A stretch of DNA of 64,000 bases from assembly GCA_050250915.1 (NCBI GenBank), contig JBFWNT010000010.1, forward strand, positions 1 through 64,000, given 5' to 3'. The DNA is from Miltoncostaea sp050250915. Its GTDB lineage: Bacteria > Actinomycetota > Thermoleophilia > Miltoncostaeales > Miltoncostaeaceae. Of the stretch, positions 19,989 to 27,940 are shown in pieces. The notes beneath the pieces are model-generated. The model searched no databases, was not told where the DNA came from, and saw nothing but the letters and a program-made list of their open reading frames with translations. The translations under genes and the position numbers were made by a program. The stretch's first letter is position 1; each line of letters begins with the position of its first letter.

Positions 19989-20657
19989 TCAGACGACCCT
20001 GGCGAAGCACACCGCGCCCACCTCCTCCGCGCCTCCCCGGCGGAGCGACCGCGCGCACGCCGCCAGCGTCGCGCCCGTGGTGCGGACGTCGTCCACCAGC
20101 ACCGCCCGGGCGGGCACCGGGTCGCGTCCGCCGGGCGCGTAGGCCGCCGCCGCCTGACGTTCGCGGACGGTCGCCGAGGCGCCCCGCTGCGGCGGCCCGT
20201 CGCGCACCCGCCGCAGGCAGTCGGCCACCGGCAGCCCCCACCGGCGGCCGAGCGCCCCGGCCAGGAGCGCGCTCTGGTTGAACCCGCGCGCCCGCTCCCG
20301 CCCCCGGGCGAGCGGCACGGGCACCAGCACCCACCCCTCCGGCGGCGGCGGCACCCGCTGGGCGACCTCGCCCGCCAGCACGCCGGCGAGCGTCCGCCGC
20401 CGCCCCTCCTTCAACGCCAGCACGAGCGCGGGCGCGGGGCCGGCCCACCCCACCGCCTGGCGGCCCCACCCCAGCGGGCCGCGGCAGGCCGGGCACCGCG
20501 CGACCGGCACCGGGACGGGCCCGCCGCAGCCGTCGCACAGCGGCGGCGGCAGGTCCCTCAGCGCCGCCCGGCACGCGGCGCACGCCGGCCCGCCGGGCAG
20601 CCCGCACGCCGCGCACGCGGGCGGGAGGACGACGTCGAGGATGGCGGCCAGTCCCAT
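19989..20657 (-). CDS. comF: ComF family phosphoribosyltransferase-like protein
   Basis: A 222-residue ComF protein. Two CxxC-type zinc knuckles at the start (CAACGLPGGPACAAC, then CDGCG and CPAC) precede a phosphoribosyltransferase fold with the PRPP-binding loop VLVDDVRTTGATL near residue 185. ComF proteins take part in DNA uptake for natural transformation in some bacteria. Elsewhere their role is unclear, and no other competence gene is seen here. The ATG at 20657 is the first in frame that retains the zinc region. Confidence 0.88.
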   Translation of the reverse strand: MGLAAILDVVLPPACAACGLPGGPACAACRAALRDLPPPLCDGCGGPVPVPVARCPACRGPLGWGRQAVGWAGPAPALVLALKEGRRRTLAGVLAGEVAQRVPPPPEGWVLVPVPLARGRERARGFNQSALLAGALGRRWGLPVADCLRRVRDGPPQRGASATVRERQAAAAYAPGGRDPVPARAVLVDDVRTTGATLAACARSLRRGGAEEVGAVCFARVV

Positions 20658-20689
20658 GCCGGCATGCTGGCGCGAGCCCCTGTGACGGA

Positions 20690-21760
20690 TCAGCCCCCGT
20701 CCGTGCCGGGGGAGGAATCCCTGTGCCACAACGTACGGTCGTAGGGTGGCCGGTGGACGCCCCGCTCGGTGACGATCGCGGCGACGAGGCGCGCCGGCGT
20801 GACGTCGAACGCCGGGTTGGCCACCGGGACCCCCTCGGGGGCGGCGGCGCGGCCGAACAGGGACAGCCCGCGCACCTCCTCGGCCGCCCGCTCCTCGATG
20901 GGGATGCGGCCGCCGTCGGGGGTGGAGCGGTCGAGCGTGGAGGTCGGCGCGGCCACGATCACCGGGATCCCGTGCTCGCGGGCCAGCACGGCCAGGCCGT
21001 ACGTGCCGATCTTGTTGGCGGTGTCGCCGTTGGCGGCGATGCGGTCGGCGCCCACCACCACGTGGGACACCGCACCCGAGGCCATGACCGTGGCGGCCAT
21101 GTTGTCGGTGATGAGGGTGTGCGGGATGCCGTCGCGCGCCAGCTCCCACGCGGTGAGGCGGGCCCCCTGGAGCAGCGGCCGGGTCTCGGGCACCACCACC
21201 CGCAGGGTCGGGTCGGCCGCGTGGCCGGCCCGCACCACCCCCAGCGCCGTGCCGTAGCCGCCCGTGGCCAGCGCGCCGGCGTTGCAGACGGTCATGATCC
21301 GGGCGCCACGGCCGAGCAGCGCCGCCCCGTGGGCGCCGATGGCCTGGCAGCGGGCCACCTCGTCGCGGTGGAGCGCCCGGGCCGCCTCGGCCAGGTCGCC
21401 GGCGAGCGCCTCCGCGGGCCCGGGGTGGGCCGCCGCCAGCCGCTCCTGGGCGTCGACCGCCCACGCCAGGTTGACCGCCGTGGGCCGCGACGCCCGCAGC
21501 CCGGCGGCCGCCGCCGTCACCTCCGCCCGCGCGCGGTCCAGATCGTCGCCCGCCGCGCGCGCGGCCAGCGCGACGCCCATCGCGCCGGCGATCCCGATGG
21601 CGGGGGCGCCGCGGATCGCGAGCCGGCGGATCGCATCGACCACCTCCGGCCAGGTGCGGCAGACGAGGACGGCCTCCTCGCCCGGCAGACGGGTCTGGTC
21701 CAGCATCTCGACGGCGTCGCCGGTGAGCCGGATGATCGCCTCGGGCGCCAGACCGCTCAC
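20690..21760 (-). CDS. mtnA: S-methyl-5-thioribose-1-phosphate isomerase
   Basis: A 356-residue MtnA, which converts methylthioribose-1-phosphate to methylthioribulose-1-phosphate in methionine salvage. The catalytic cysteine lies in MTVCNAGALATGGYGTALG and the aspartate in GADRIAANGDTANKIGTYG, both diagnostic. GTG at 21760 overlaps the ahcY stop by four bases (GTGA), so the two are translationally coupled. It is the last gene of the long operon that begins with the M20 peptidase. Confidence 0.94.
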   Translation of the reverse strand: MSGLAPEAIIRLTGDAVEMLDQTRLPGEEAVLVCRTWPEVVDAIRRLAIRGAPAIGIAGAMGVALAARAAGDDLDRARAEVTAAAAGLRASRPTAVNLAWAVDAQERLAAAHPGPAEALAGDLAEAARALHRDEVARCQAIGAHGAALLGRGARIMTVCNAGALATGGYGTALGVVRAGHAADPTLRVVVPETRPLLQGARLTAWELARDGIPHTLITDNMAATVMASGAVSHVVVGADRIAANGDTANKIGTYGLAVLAREHGIPVIVAAPTSTLDRSTPDGGRIPIEERAAEEVRGLSLFGRAAAPEGVPVANPAFDVTPARLVAAIVTERGVHRPPYDRTLWHRDSSPGTDGG

Positions 21761-23034
21761 GGGCCGGCGTCCCCCCACGAGGCGAGGTAGCCGCGCTGCG
21801 CGTCGGTGAGCTCGTCGATGGCCACGGCCAGCGCGGCGAGCTTGAGGGTGGCGATCTCGTGGTCGATGCGGCGCGGCACCGGGATGACCGCCGGCGCGAG
21901 CCCGGCGCCCTCGCGCGCCAGGAACTCCACCGACAGGGCCTGTGCGGCGAAGCTCATGTCCATCACGGACGCCGGGTGCCCCTCGGCGCTGGCCAGGTTC
22001 ACGAGGCGCCCCTCGGCGAGCAGGTTGACGCGGCGGCCGTCCGGCATCGCGAACTCCTGGACGCCGGGGCGCACCTCCCGCGCCGACGCCGCCATGGCCC
22101 GCAGGCCCGGGACGTCGATCTCCACGTCGAAGTGGCCGGCGTTGGCCAGGATCGCCCCGTCCTTCATCAGCGCGACGTGCTCCGGGCGGATCACGTCCAC
22201 GTCGCCGGTGGCGGTCACGAAGACGTCGCCCACCCGGGCCGCCTCGTCCATCGGCATGACCTCGAAGCCGTCCATCACCGCCTCGAGCGCGCGCATCGGG
22301 TCGACCTCCAGCACGATCACGTTGGCGCCCATCCCGCGCAGCCGGCCGGCGATGCCGCGGCCGCACCAGCCGAACCCCGCGACCACCGCGCGCCGCCCCG
22401 CGAGCAGGACGTTGGTGGCGCGCAGCAGGCCATCGACGGTCGACTGGCCGGTGCCCTCGCGGTTGTCGAACAGGTGCTTGGTCTCGGCGTCGGCGACCGA
22501 GACGACGGGGAACCCCAGCCGCCCCTCGGCCTCCAGGGCGCGGGCGCGGAGCACCCCGGTGGCGGTGTCCTCGGTGCCCCCGACGACGCCGTCGAGCATC
22601 TCGCGGCGGTCTCCGTGGAGCAGGCCGATGACGTCGGCGCCGTCGTCCATCGTGATGTGGGGGGCGTGGTCGATCGCCACGCCGATGTGGCGCAGGTACG
22701 TGCGCCCGTCCTCGCCGCGCCGGGCGTGGGTGGCGATGCCGTACTCGGCGACGAGGGCGGCGGCCACGTCGTCCTGGGTGGAGAGCGGGTTGGACGCCAC
22801 CAGCACCACGTCCGCGCCCCCGGCGGCGAGCGTCCGCACCAGGGCGGCCGTCTCGGTGGTCACGTGCAGGCACGCCGACACGCGCAGCCCCGCGAGCGGC
22901 GTCTCCCGGGCGAAGCGCTCGCGGATGGACCGCAGGACGGGCATGTCCCGGTCGGCCCACTCCACGCTGCGGCGCCCGAGCGGCGCCAGGCCCAGGTCCG
23001 CGACGTCGTGCCGGGGACGGCGGGCCGAGCTCAC
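21757..23034 (-). CDS. ahcY: Adenosylhomocysteinase
   Basis: A 425-residue NAD-dependent S-adenosylhomocysteine hydrolase. It removes the by-product of methyltransferases and feeds homocysteine back to methionine. Typical motifs are CLHVTTETAALV (substrate site), FDNREGTGQSTVDGL, the NAD loop VVAGFGWCGRGIA, and ANAGHFDVEID. It starts at GTG 23034 within a GTGA overlap with the isomerase gene. The lineage is the shorter form found in actinobacteria and archaea. Pairing with mtnA places sulfur-methyl recycling in this operon. Confidence 0.95.
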   Translation of the reverse strand: MSSARRPRHDVADLGLAPLGRRSVEWADRDMPVLRSIRERFARETPLAGLRVSACLHVTTETAALVRTLAAGGADVVLVASNPLSTQDDVAAALVAEYGIATHARRGEDGRTYLRHIGVAIDHAPHITMDDGADVIGLLHGDRREMLDGVVGGTEDTATGVLRARALEAEGRLGFPVVSVADAETKHLFDNREGTGQSTVDGLLRATNVLLAGRRAVVAGFGWCGRGIAGRLRGMGANVIVLEVDPMRALEAVMDGFEVMPMDEAARVGDVFVTATGDVDVIRPEHVALMKDGAILANAGHFDVEIDVPGLRAMAASAREVRPGVQEFAMPDGRRVNLLAEGRLVNLASAEGHPASVMDMSFAAQALSVEFLAREGAGLAPAVIPVPRRIDHEIATLKLAALAVAIDELTDAQRGYLASWGDAGP

Positions 23035-24125
23035 CCTGCCGGAGGCTCGGCCGTCCTCCCGTACCCGGTCTCCGCGAGCCGCGCCTTGAGGCGCTCGATG
23101 ACCTCGACCGGCCCCGGGTCGACCGCGCGCAGCAGCGCCGCGTAGAGCGAGGCGTAGTCGCCGAGCGTCACCAGGTCGAGCATCCGGGCCAGCGGGCTCT
23201 GCCCCTCGGCGGTGATGGAGAGCACCTGGCTGACGTTGGGCTCCACCAGCTCGCGGGTGAGGTCGAAGCGGCGCTCGGTCTGGCGGTGGTGGCGCGGCTC
23301 GCGCAGCATCACCAGCTTCGCGAGGTGGGCCAGCTCGGCGGGCATGCCGGCGAAGCCGCAGATCTCGTTGTGGTCGAGCTCCGGGAGGGCCGACGCGTAC
23401 GCCGGCATCTTGGCGTTCTCGTTGAACTGGCCCTTCCAGCGGACCGCGATGGGCGCGGTCAGCTCGGCGCCCCAGATGAGCGGGACCGACGCCGACAGCG
23501 CGCGGGCGAGCTGCTTGGCGGCGTTCTCCGGCTCGGGGACCTCGGGGCCCATCGTCGCGATCGCCGACGACAGCGTGCCGCGCGCCTCCTCCAGGTCGGA
23601 GCCGACGCTCGGGATCACGCCCATCCGGTCGAGCACCACCAGCATCGGCACCAGCAGCCGCAGCAGGGCGGCGCGGGGCTGGAGGCCGGGGCGCACGGGC
23701 ACGATGGGGACGCCCTCGGGGCCGTAGAACTGCCCGAGCTTGCCGCCGCTGGTGATCGCGACGCAGAGGGCGTTGCGCTCGATGGCCTGGGAGGCGGCGG
23801 TGAGCGTCTCCTCCGTGCCCCCGGAGTAGGAGCTCAGGATCACCAGGGTCCGCTCCCCGATCCAGCCGGGGATGTAGTAGTCGCGCACCACGGCGTAGGG
23901 CACGCGCATGCGCTCGCGGTAGGCGCCCAGGATGAGGTCGGCGGCGATCGCCGAGCCTCCCATCCCGCACACCGCCACCGAGTCGATCTCGTCCGCGGGC
24001 CATGGGATCTCGGCCGCCTCGGCGGCCGCGCGGGCCTCGTCGAAGGCGTCGACCGAGTCGGCCACGCCGCGGATCAGGCCGATGCTGTCGCCCGCGAGGG
24101 CGTCGGGTCCGTCGAGTCCGTACAT
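23031..24125 (-). CDS. Bifunctional phosphoglucose/phosphomannose isomerase
   Basis: A 364-residue SIS-domain protein of the PGI/PMI family, interconverting fructose-6-phosphate with glucose- or mannose-6-phosphate. The first SIS domain shows VAVCGMGGSAIAADL and the phosphosugar loop ILSSYSGGTEETL. The second, at the C-terminus, carries the helical dimerisation and catalytic part (about 200-350). It lies between a sugar-phosphate nucleotidyltransferase and ahcY, and would supply mannose-6-phosphate for nucleotide sugars. ATG at 24125. Confidence 0.88.
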   Translation of the reverse strand: MYGLDGPDALAGDSIGLIRGVADSVDAFDEARAAAEAAEIPWPADEIDSVAVCGMGGSAIAADLILGAYRERMRVPYAVVRDYYIPGWIGERTLVILSSYSGGTEETLTAASQAIERNALCVAITSGGKLGQFYGPEGVPIVPVRPGLQPRAALLRLLVPMLVVLDRMGVIPSVGSDLEEARGTLSSAIATMGPEVPEPENAAKQLARALSASVPLIWGAELTAPIAVRWKGQFNENAKMPAYASALPELDHNEICGFAGMPAELAHLAKLVMLREPRHHRQTERRFDLTRELVEPNVSQVLSITAEGQSPLARMLDLVTLGDYASLYAALLRAVDPGPVEVIERLKARLAETGYGRTAEPPAG

Positions 24126-24152
24126 GCCGCGCAGGCTACCCGACGGGCGGGG

Positions 24153-25193
24153 TCACCCGACGGTGGCGCCCGTGCCCACCGGCTCCGCGCCGTCCACCTG
24201 CGCGCCCGCGGCGATGACCGCGCCGTCGCCGACGACCGCGCCGGGGCCGAGCCGCGCGCCCGCGCCGATGTCGACGCCCGCGCCGACGATCGCGCCGTCC
24301 AGCGTCGCGCCCTCCCCCACCACGGCGCCCGCGCCGACGACGCTGCCCGTGACGGTGGCGCCGGCGGCCACGCGCGCATCCGGCCCGATCGACGAGCGGG
24401 CGTCGACCGCGGCGCCCTCGGTCACCTCGGCGCCCGGCCCGACGTACGGCCCGGGGACGGGCGATTCGGTCTCGAGGGCCGCGTCCAGCACGTCGTGGTT
24501 GGCGGCGAGGTACGACGCCGGCGTGCCGATGTCGCGCCAGTAGGCGTCGCTCGGGAAGCCGTAGAGCGCCCCGCGCTCGGCGAGAACCGGGAAGATCTCA
24601 CGCTCGATCGAGCACGGCTGCCCGGCCGGGATGAGCTCGAGCACCGACGGCGACAGCAGGTAGGTGCCGGCGTTGATGCGGTAGGGCTCGCCGGGCCGCA
24701 GCTCGTCGGGGGTCGGCTTCTCGACGAACGCCTCCACCGAGGCGTCCTCGTGCAGCCGCACCAGGCCGAAGGCGCTCGGGTCCTCCACCGGCGTGAGCGC
24801 GATCACGCCCTCGGCGCCCAGGTCGCCGTGCGCGCGGATGACGGCCCCCAGGTCGAGGTCGGTGAGGATGTCGCCGTTCAGCACCAGGAAGGGCGCGTCG
24901 TCGAGCAGGTCCTCGGCGTTCTTGATGGCGCCGGCGGTGCCGAGCGGCTCGGGGTCGACCACGTAGCGCAGCCGCACGCCCATCGTGGAGCCGTCGCCGA
25001 AGTGGTCCTCGAGCGCGTCCGGCCGGTAGCCGCACGAGAACACGATGTCGTCGACGCCGTGGCGGCGCAGCAGGTCGATCTGGTGCGCCACGAACGGCCG
25101 GTCCACCAGCGGCATCATCGGCTTGGGGCGCGTGTCGGTGAGGGGGCGCAGGCGCCGGCCCTCGCCGCCCACCAGCACCACCGCCTGGCTCAC
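24153..25193 (-). CDS. Sugar-1-phosphate nucleotidyltransferase with hexapeptide C-terminus
   Basis: A 346-residue nucleotidyltransferase. The NTP-binding signature VGGEGRRLRPLTDTRPKPM opens the protein, and VLNGDILTDLDL supplies the metal-binding aspartate. From about residue 245 a left-handed beta-helix of hexapeptide repeats (VGPGAEV, VGAGAVVGEGA and similar) follows. This matches mannose-1-phosphate guanylyltransferase-like and glucose-1-phosphate thymidylyltransferase-like enzymes. The neighbouring isomerase favours GDP-mannose synthesis, but the substrate is not proved. GTG at 25193 overlaps the dehydrogenase stop (GTGA). Confidence 0.85.
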   Translation of the reverse strand: MSQAVVLVGGEGRRLRPLTDTRPKPMMPLVDRPFVAHQIDLLRRHGVDDIVFSCGYRPDALEDHFGDGSTMGVRLRYVVDPEPLGTAGAIKNAEDLLDDAPFLVLNGDILTDLDLGAVIRAHGDLGAEGVIALTPVEDPSAFGLVRLHEDASVEAFVEKPTPDELRPGEPYRINAGTYLLSPSVLELIPAGQPCSIEREIFPVLAERGALYGFPSDAYWRDIGTPASYLAANHDVLDAALETESPVPGPYVGPGAEVTEGAAVDARSSIGPDARVAAGATVTGSVVGAGAVVGEGATLDGAIVGAGVDIGAGARLGPGAVVGDGAVIAAGAQVDGAEPVGTGATVG

Positions 25194-27940
25194 AGGGTCA
25201 CGCCCACGTGCTCCGGGATGCGGCCGATGCCCTCGAACGCGAAGCCGAGGGCCGTCATCCGCGCCGGGTCCAGGGCGTTGCGCCCGTCGATGAGCACCGG
25301 CGTGCGCATGCGGTCGCGCACGTCCGCCCAGTCGGCGTCGACGATGTCGCGCCATTCGGTGACCAGGACGACGGCGTCGGCGCCCGCCACGGCGGCGGCG
25401 ACATCCGGCTTCAGGGCGACGCCGTGCAGGCGGTCGGTGGATCCGTTCACGACCGGATCGTACGCGGTCACCTCGGCCCCCTCCGCCAGCAGCCGCGCGG
25501 CGAGCACCAGGCTGGACGCCTCGCGCATGTCGTCGGTCTCCGGCTTGAACGTCAGCCCCAGCAGGGCGACGCGCTTGCCCTCCAGCGCGCCCAGGTGCTT
25601 CTTGAGCTTCCCGATGACCCGCCGCTTCTGGAGCTCGTTGACCTCGATGACCGAGGTGAGCAGCTGGAAGTGGTAGCCGGAGTTGCCGGCGAGCTGCTTC
25701 AACGCCGACACGTCCTTCGGGAAGCAGTTGTGCACGACGAGACCGCCGGTGGTCACGAACGTGTCGGCCCCCGGGACCTCGAGCGAGTAGACAGCTCCCC
25801 GGAACGGCCGCCGCGCCGTCGAGCGCACCCGCACCCACGCGGCGTTCGGGGCCCGGCGGCACCCCGTGGGGGCGATCCGCCTCGCGAGCCGGCCGAGCGA
25901 GGCGGCGATGGTCTCCCGGTCGGCCTCGGGGACCAGGTCGGGCAGGGACTCCACCTGGTGCGCGGCGGACACGACGATCCAGAACGTCTCGACCGTCGAG
26001 CCCTTCGGACGCCCGACCTTCAGCCTGGCCGCGATGCCGAAGCCCCCGAGCAGCCGGAGCATGCCGTCGGCGAGGGCGCGGCTGACGGTGCCGTACTCGA
26101 GGACCACGCTCGGCCCACCCGCGACGCGGCTCCAGGAGCCGTCGCCCCGCCACGCGCCCGCGAGGAAGGCCCGCCGGTGCTCCTCAGGGAGCGTCCACAG
26201 GGCGTCCGGCACGCGCTGGCGATAGCAGTCGGCGCCAAGGCCGAGGACGCCGAGCCACCATCCGGCGAGGATCCGCGACGACACCGTGACCGTCATCGAG
26301 GTGGGCGTCGGGCGGACGTCCACCTTCACCCCGTGATCGCGCCAGAAGCCGGCGACGTCGGCGACCAGGTCCATCTCGTCGTTGGGGTGGAAGCTCCACG
26401 TCAACCGGTGGCGCCTGCCGTCCACCGTGCAGTGGCCCTCGGCCGCGTAGAGCCCGGCGATGCGCCAGAAGCGCGGGTCTCCGGTGAGCGCGACGGGCAC
26501 ATGGGTGCCGTTGCGCGCCGTGGCCACGGTGGCCCCGTCGAGATCGAGGTCGAGCAGGTCGGCTTCGGGGAGTCGCAGCGCGCCGCTGCGGATCACGTCG
26601 TGCACGCGCGCCCGGCCACGGGCGTGCCCGGTCCCGATCGCGGCGAGCTCCGACGACTCCACGCGGGCGATGACGCCCTCCGCCGGCCGCACGATGACGT
26701 CCTCGCGACGGAGTCCCACCGCGTCCAGGCCGTCCAGGAGATCGAACACCGGGGACCGCCCGCCGTCCATCGACGCCGCGCCCAGCGCGATCGGAAGCCA
26801 ATGATCCTCGCCGAGCTCCGCGGCGAAGGCCATGCGCGGCACCGGGTCGTCCCCCCGCCGGGTGACGAACGGGTGGTCGGGAGTGGCGCGGACCGTCCGG
26901 CCGAGCTTCGTCGCGACCTCGACGACCTCGCCGTGGAACGGACGGCGGGTCGCCGCCGCAACGCGCCGGAAGGTGGGCTCCGGGTCCCCGGGCGACCACG
27001 AGAGGACCTCGAGCCCGTCGGGCAGCATCTCCGCGCGGACCGTCTCGTCGGGGCCGGCGCCGAGCCCCGAGAGCAGGTCGGCCAGCGTCGTGAGGCGCGC
27101 GGCTCCGTCCTGACGGACCAGCACCGTCTCGGCGCCGACGAGGCAACTGCCGCCGAAGCCGATCCCGGCGCGCAGGAAGGCCGGCCCGATGCGGCGGTCG
27201 AGCCCCATCCCGTGGGCGACCACGTCCACGTCGGCCCCGACCTCCTCGCAGACGTTCGCGATCTCGTTGATGAACGAGATCTTGGTGGCCAGGAACGCGT
27301 TGGACGCGTACTTGACCATCTCGGCCGAGGGCACGCTGGTGCGCACGATCGTGGTGTCGAGCGGCGCGTACAGCTCGGCCACGCGCTCGGCGTGGGCCGG
27401 GTCGAACGCGCCGATCACCACGCGGTCGGGCTGGAGGAAGTCGGCGATCGCCGCGCCCTCCTTCAGGAACTCGGGGTTGGAGCAGTAGCCCACCCGGTCG
27501 AGCCCGCGGAGGTCGAGCTCGGCGCGCACCCGCTCCCCGGTGCCCACCGGCACGGTGCTCTTCATGACCAGCACGTGGCGGGCGTCGGCGCCCACCCGCT
27601 CGAGCTCGTCGATGACCCCCATCACGCGCGACAGGTCTGCGTCGCCGGAGTAGGTGGGCGGCGTGTCGACCGCGATGAAGACGATGTCCGAGCGCTCCAG
27701 CAGCCGCTCCAGCGAGAGCGTGTAGGCGAGGCGGTCGGCGTGCTCGGCCATCAGCTCCGCCAGGCCCGGCTCGTAGATCGGCACCTGGCCGTCGTTGAGG
27801 GCCGCCACCTTCGCGGCGTCGATGTCGCGCAGCGTCACCTCGCAGCCCAGGGACGCCAGGCACACGCCGGTGACCAGCCCGACGTAGCCGGCGCCGATCA
27901 CGCCGACCCGCGCCAGGGGGCCCGTCCCGTTCTCGGTCAT
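25190..27940 (-). CDS. UDP-glucose 6-dehydrogenase precursor containing an intein
   Basis: A 916-residue precursor. Residues 1-265 and 739-916 together make a normal 443-residue UDP-glucose/GDP-mannose-type dehydrogenase: Rossmann loop VGVIGAGYVGL, then VDTPPT, STVPVGTG, and the C-terminal GLTFKPETDDMREA. The enzyme oxidises a UDP-sugar to its uronic acid for wall or capsule polymers. The catalytic motif GFGGSCFPKD is split: FGGS ends the N-terminal part and CFPKD begins the C-terminal part, with a 473-residue intein between. Until the intein is removed the active site does not exist. The ATG at 27940 overlaps the LCP stop. The Ugd family is clear, though UDP-glucose versus GDP-mannose specificity is not settled. 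Confidence 0.93.
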   Translation of the reverse strand: MTENGTGPLARVGVIGAGYVGLVTGVCLASLGCEVTLRDIDAAKVAALNDGQVPIYEPGLAELMAEHADRLAYTLSLERLLERSDIVFIAVDTPPTYSGDADLSRVMGVIDELERVGADARHVLVMKSTVPVGTGERVRAELDLRGLDRVGYCSNPEFLKEGAAIADFLQPDRVVIGAFDPAHAERVAELYAPLDTTIVRTSVPSAEMVKYASNAFLATKISFINEIANVCEEVGADVDVVAHGMGLDRRIGPAFLRAGIGFGGSCLVGAETVLVRQDGAARLTTLADLLSGLGAGPDETVRAEMLPDGLEVLSWSPGDPEPTFRRVAAATRRPFHGEVVEVATKLGRTVRATPDHPFVTRRGDDPVPRMAFAAELGEDHWLPIALGAASMDGGRSPVFDLLDGLDAVGLRREDVIVRPAEGVIARVESSELAAIGTGHARGRARVHDVIRSGALRLPEADLLDLDLDGATVATARNGTHVPVALTGDPRFWRIAGLYAAEGHCTVDGRRHRLTWSFHPNDEMDLVADVAGFWRDHGVKVDVRPTPTSMTVTVSSRILAGWWLGVLGLGADCYRQRVPDALWTLPEEHRRAFLAGAWRGDGSWSRVAGGPSVVLEYGTVSRALADGMLRLLGGFGIAARLKVGRPKGSTVETFWIVVSAAHQVESLPDLVPEADRETIAASLGRLARRIAPTGCRRAPNAAWVRVRSTARRPFRGAVYSLEVPGADTFVTTGGLVVHNCFPKDVSALKQLAGNSGYHFQLLTSVIEVNELQKRRVIGKLKKHLGALEGKRVALLGLTFKPETDDMREASSLVLAARLLAEGAEVTAYDPVVNGSTDRLHGVALKPDVAAAVAGADAVVLVTEWRDIVDADWADVRDRMRTPVLIDGRNALDPARMTALGFAFEGIGRIPEHVGVTL
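25727..27145 (-). mobile_element. Intein with LAGLIDADG endonuclease, inside UDP-glucose dehydrogenase
   Basis: A protein-splicing element of 473 residues (266-738 of the precursor). It starts with Cys (CLVGAETVLV, block A). Block B is RATPDHPFV with the TxxH motif at intein residues 88-91. The end is block F/G, VYSLEVPGADTFVTTGGLVVHN, with His-Asn as last residues, and the first residue after it is Cys. All splicing residues are present. Two LAGLIDADG-type motifs (IAGLYAAEG at 229-237, FLAGAWRGDG at 327-336) keep their acidic residues, so the homing endonuclease may be active. Insertion is exactly before the catalytic cysteine codon, which therefore serves as the +1 nucleophile in splicing. 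Confidence 0.93.

Noticed and set aside
20690..22960. A fused ahcY-mtnA reading frame
   Set aside because: The upstream part of that frame is an out-of-frame shadow of ahcY. mtnA begins at the GTG in the GTGA overlap at 21757-21760.
21757..24003. S-adenosylhomocysteine riboswitch before ahcY
   Set aside because: ahcY overlaps the preceding gene by four bases, so there is no leader to hold one.
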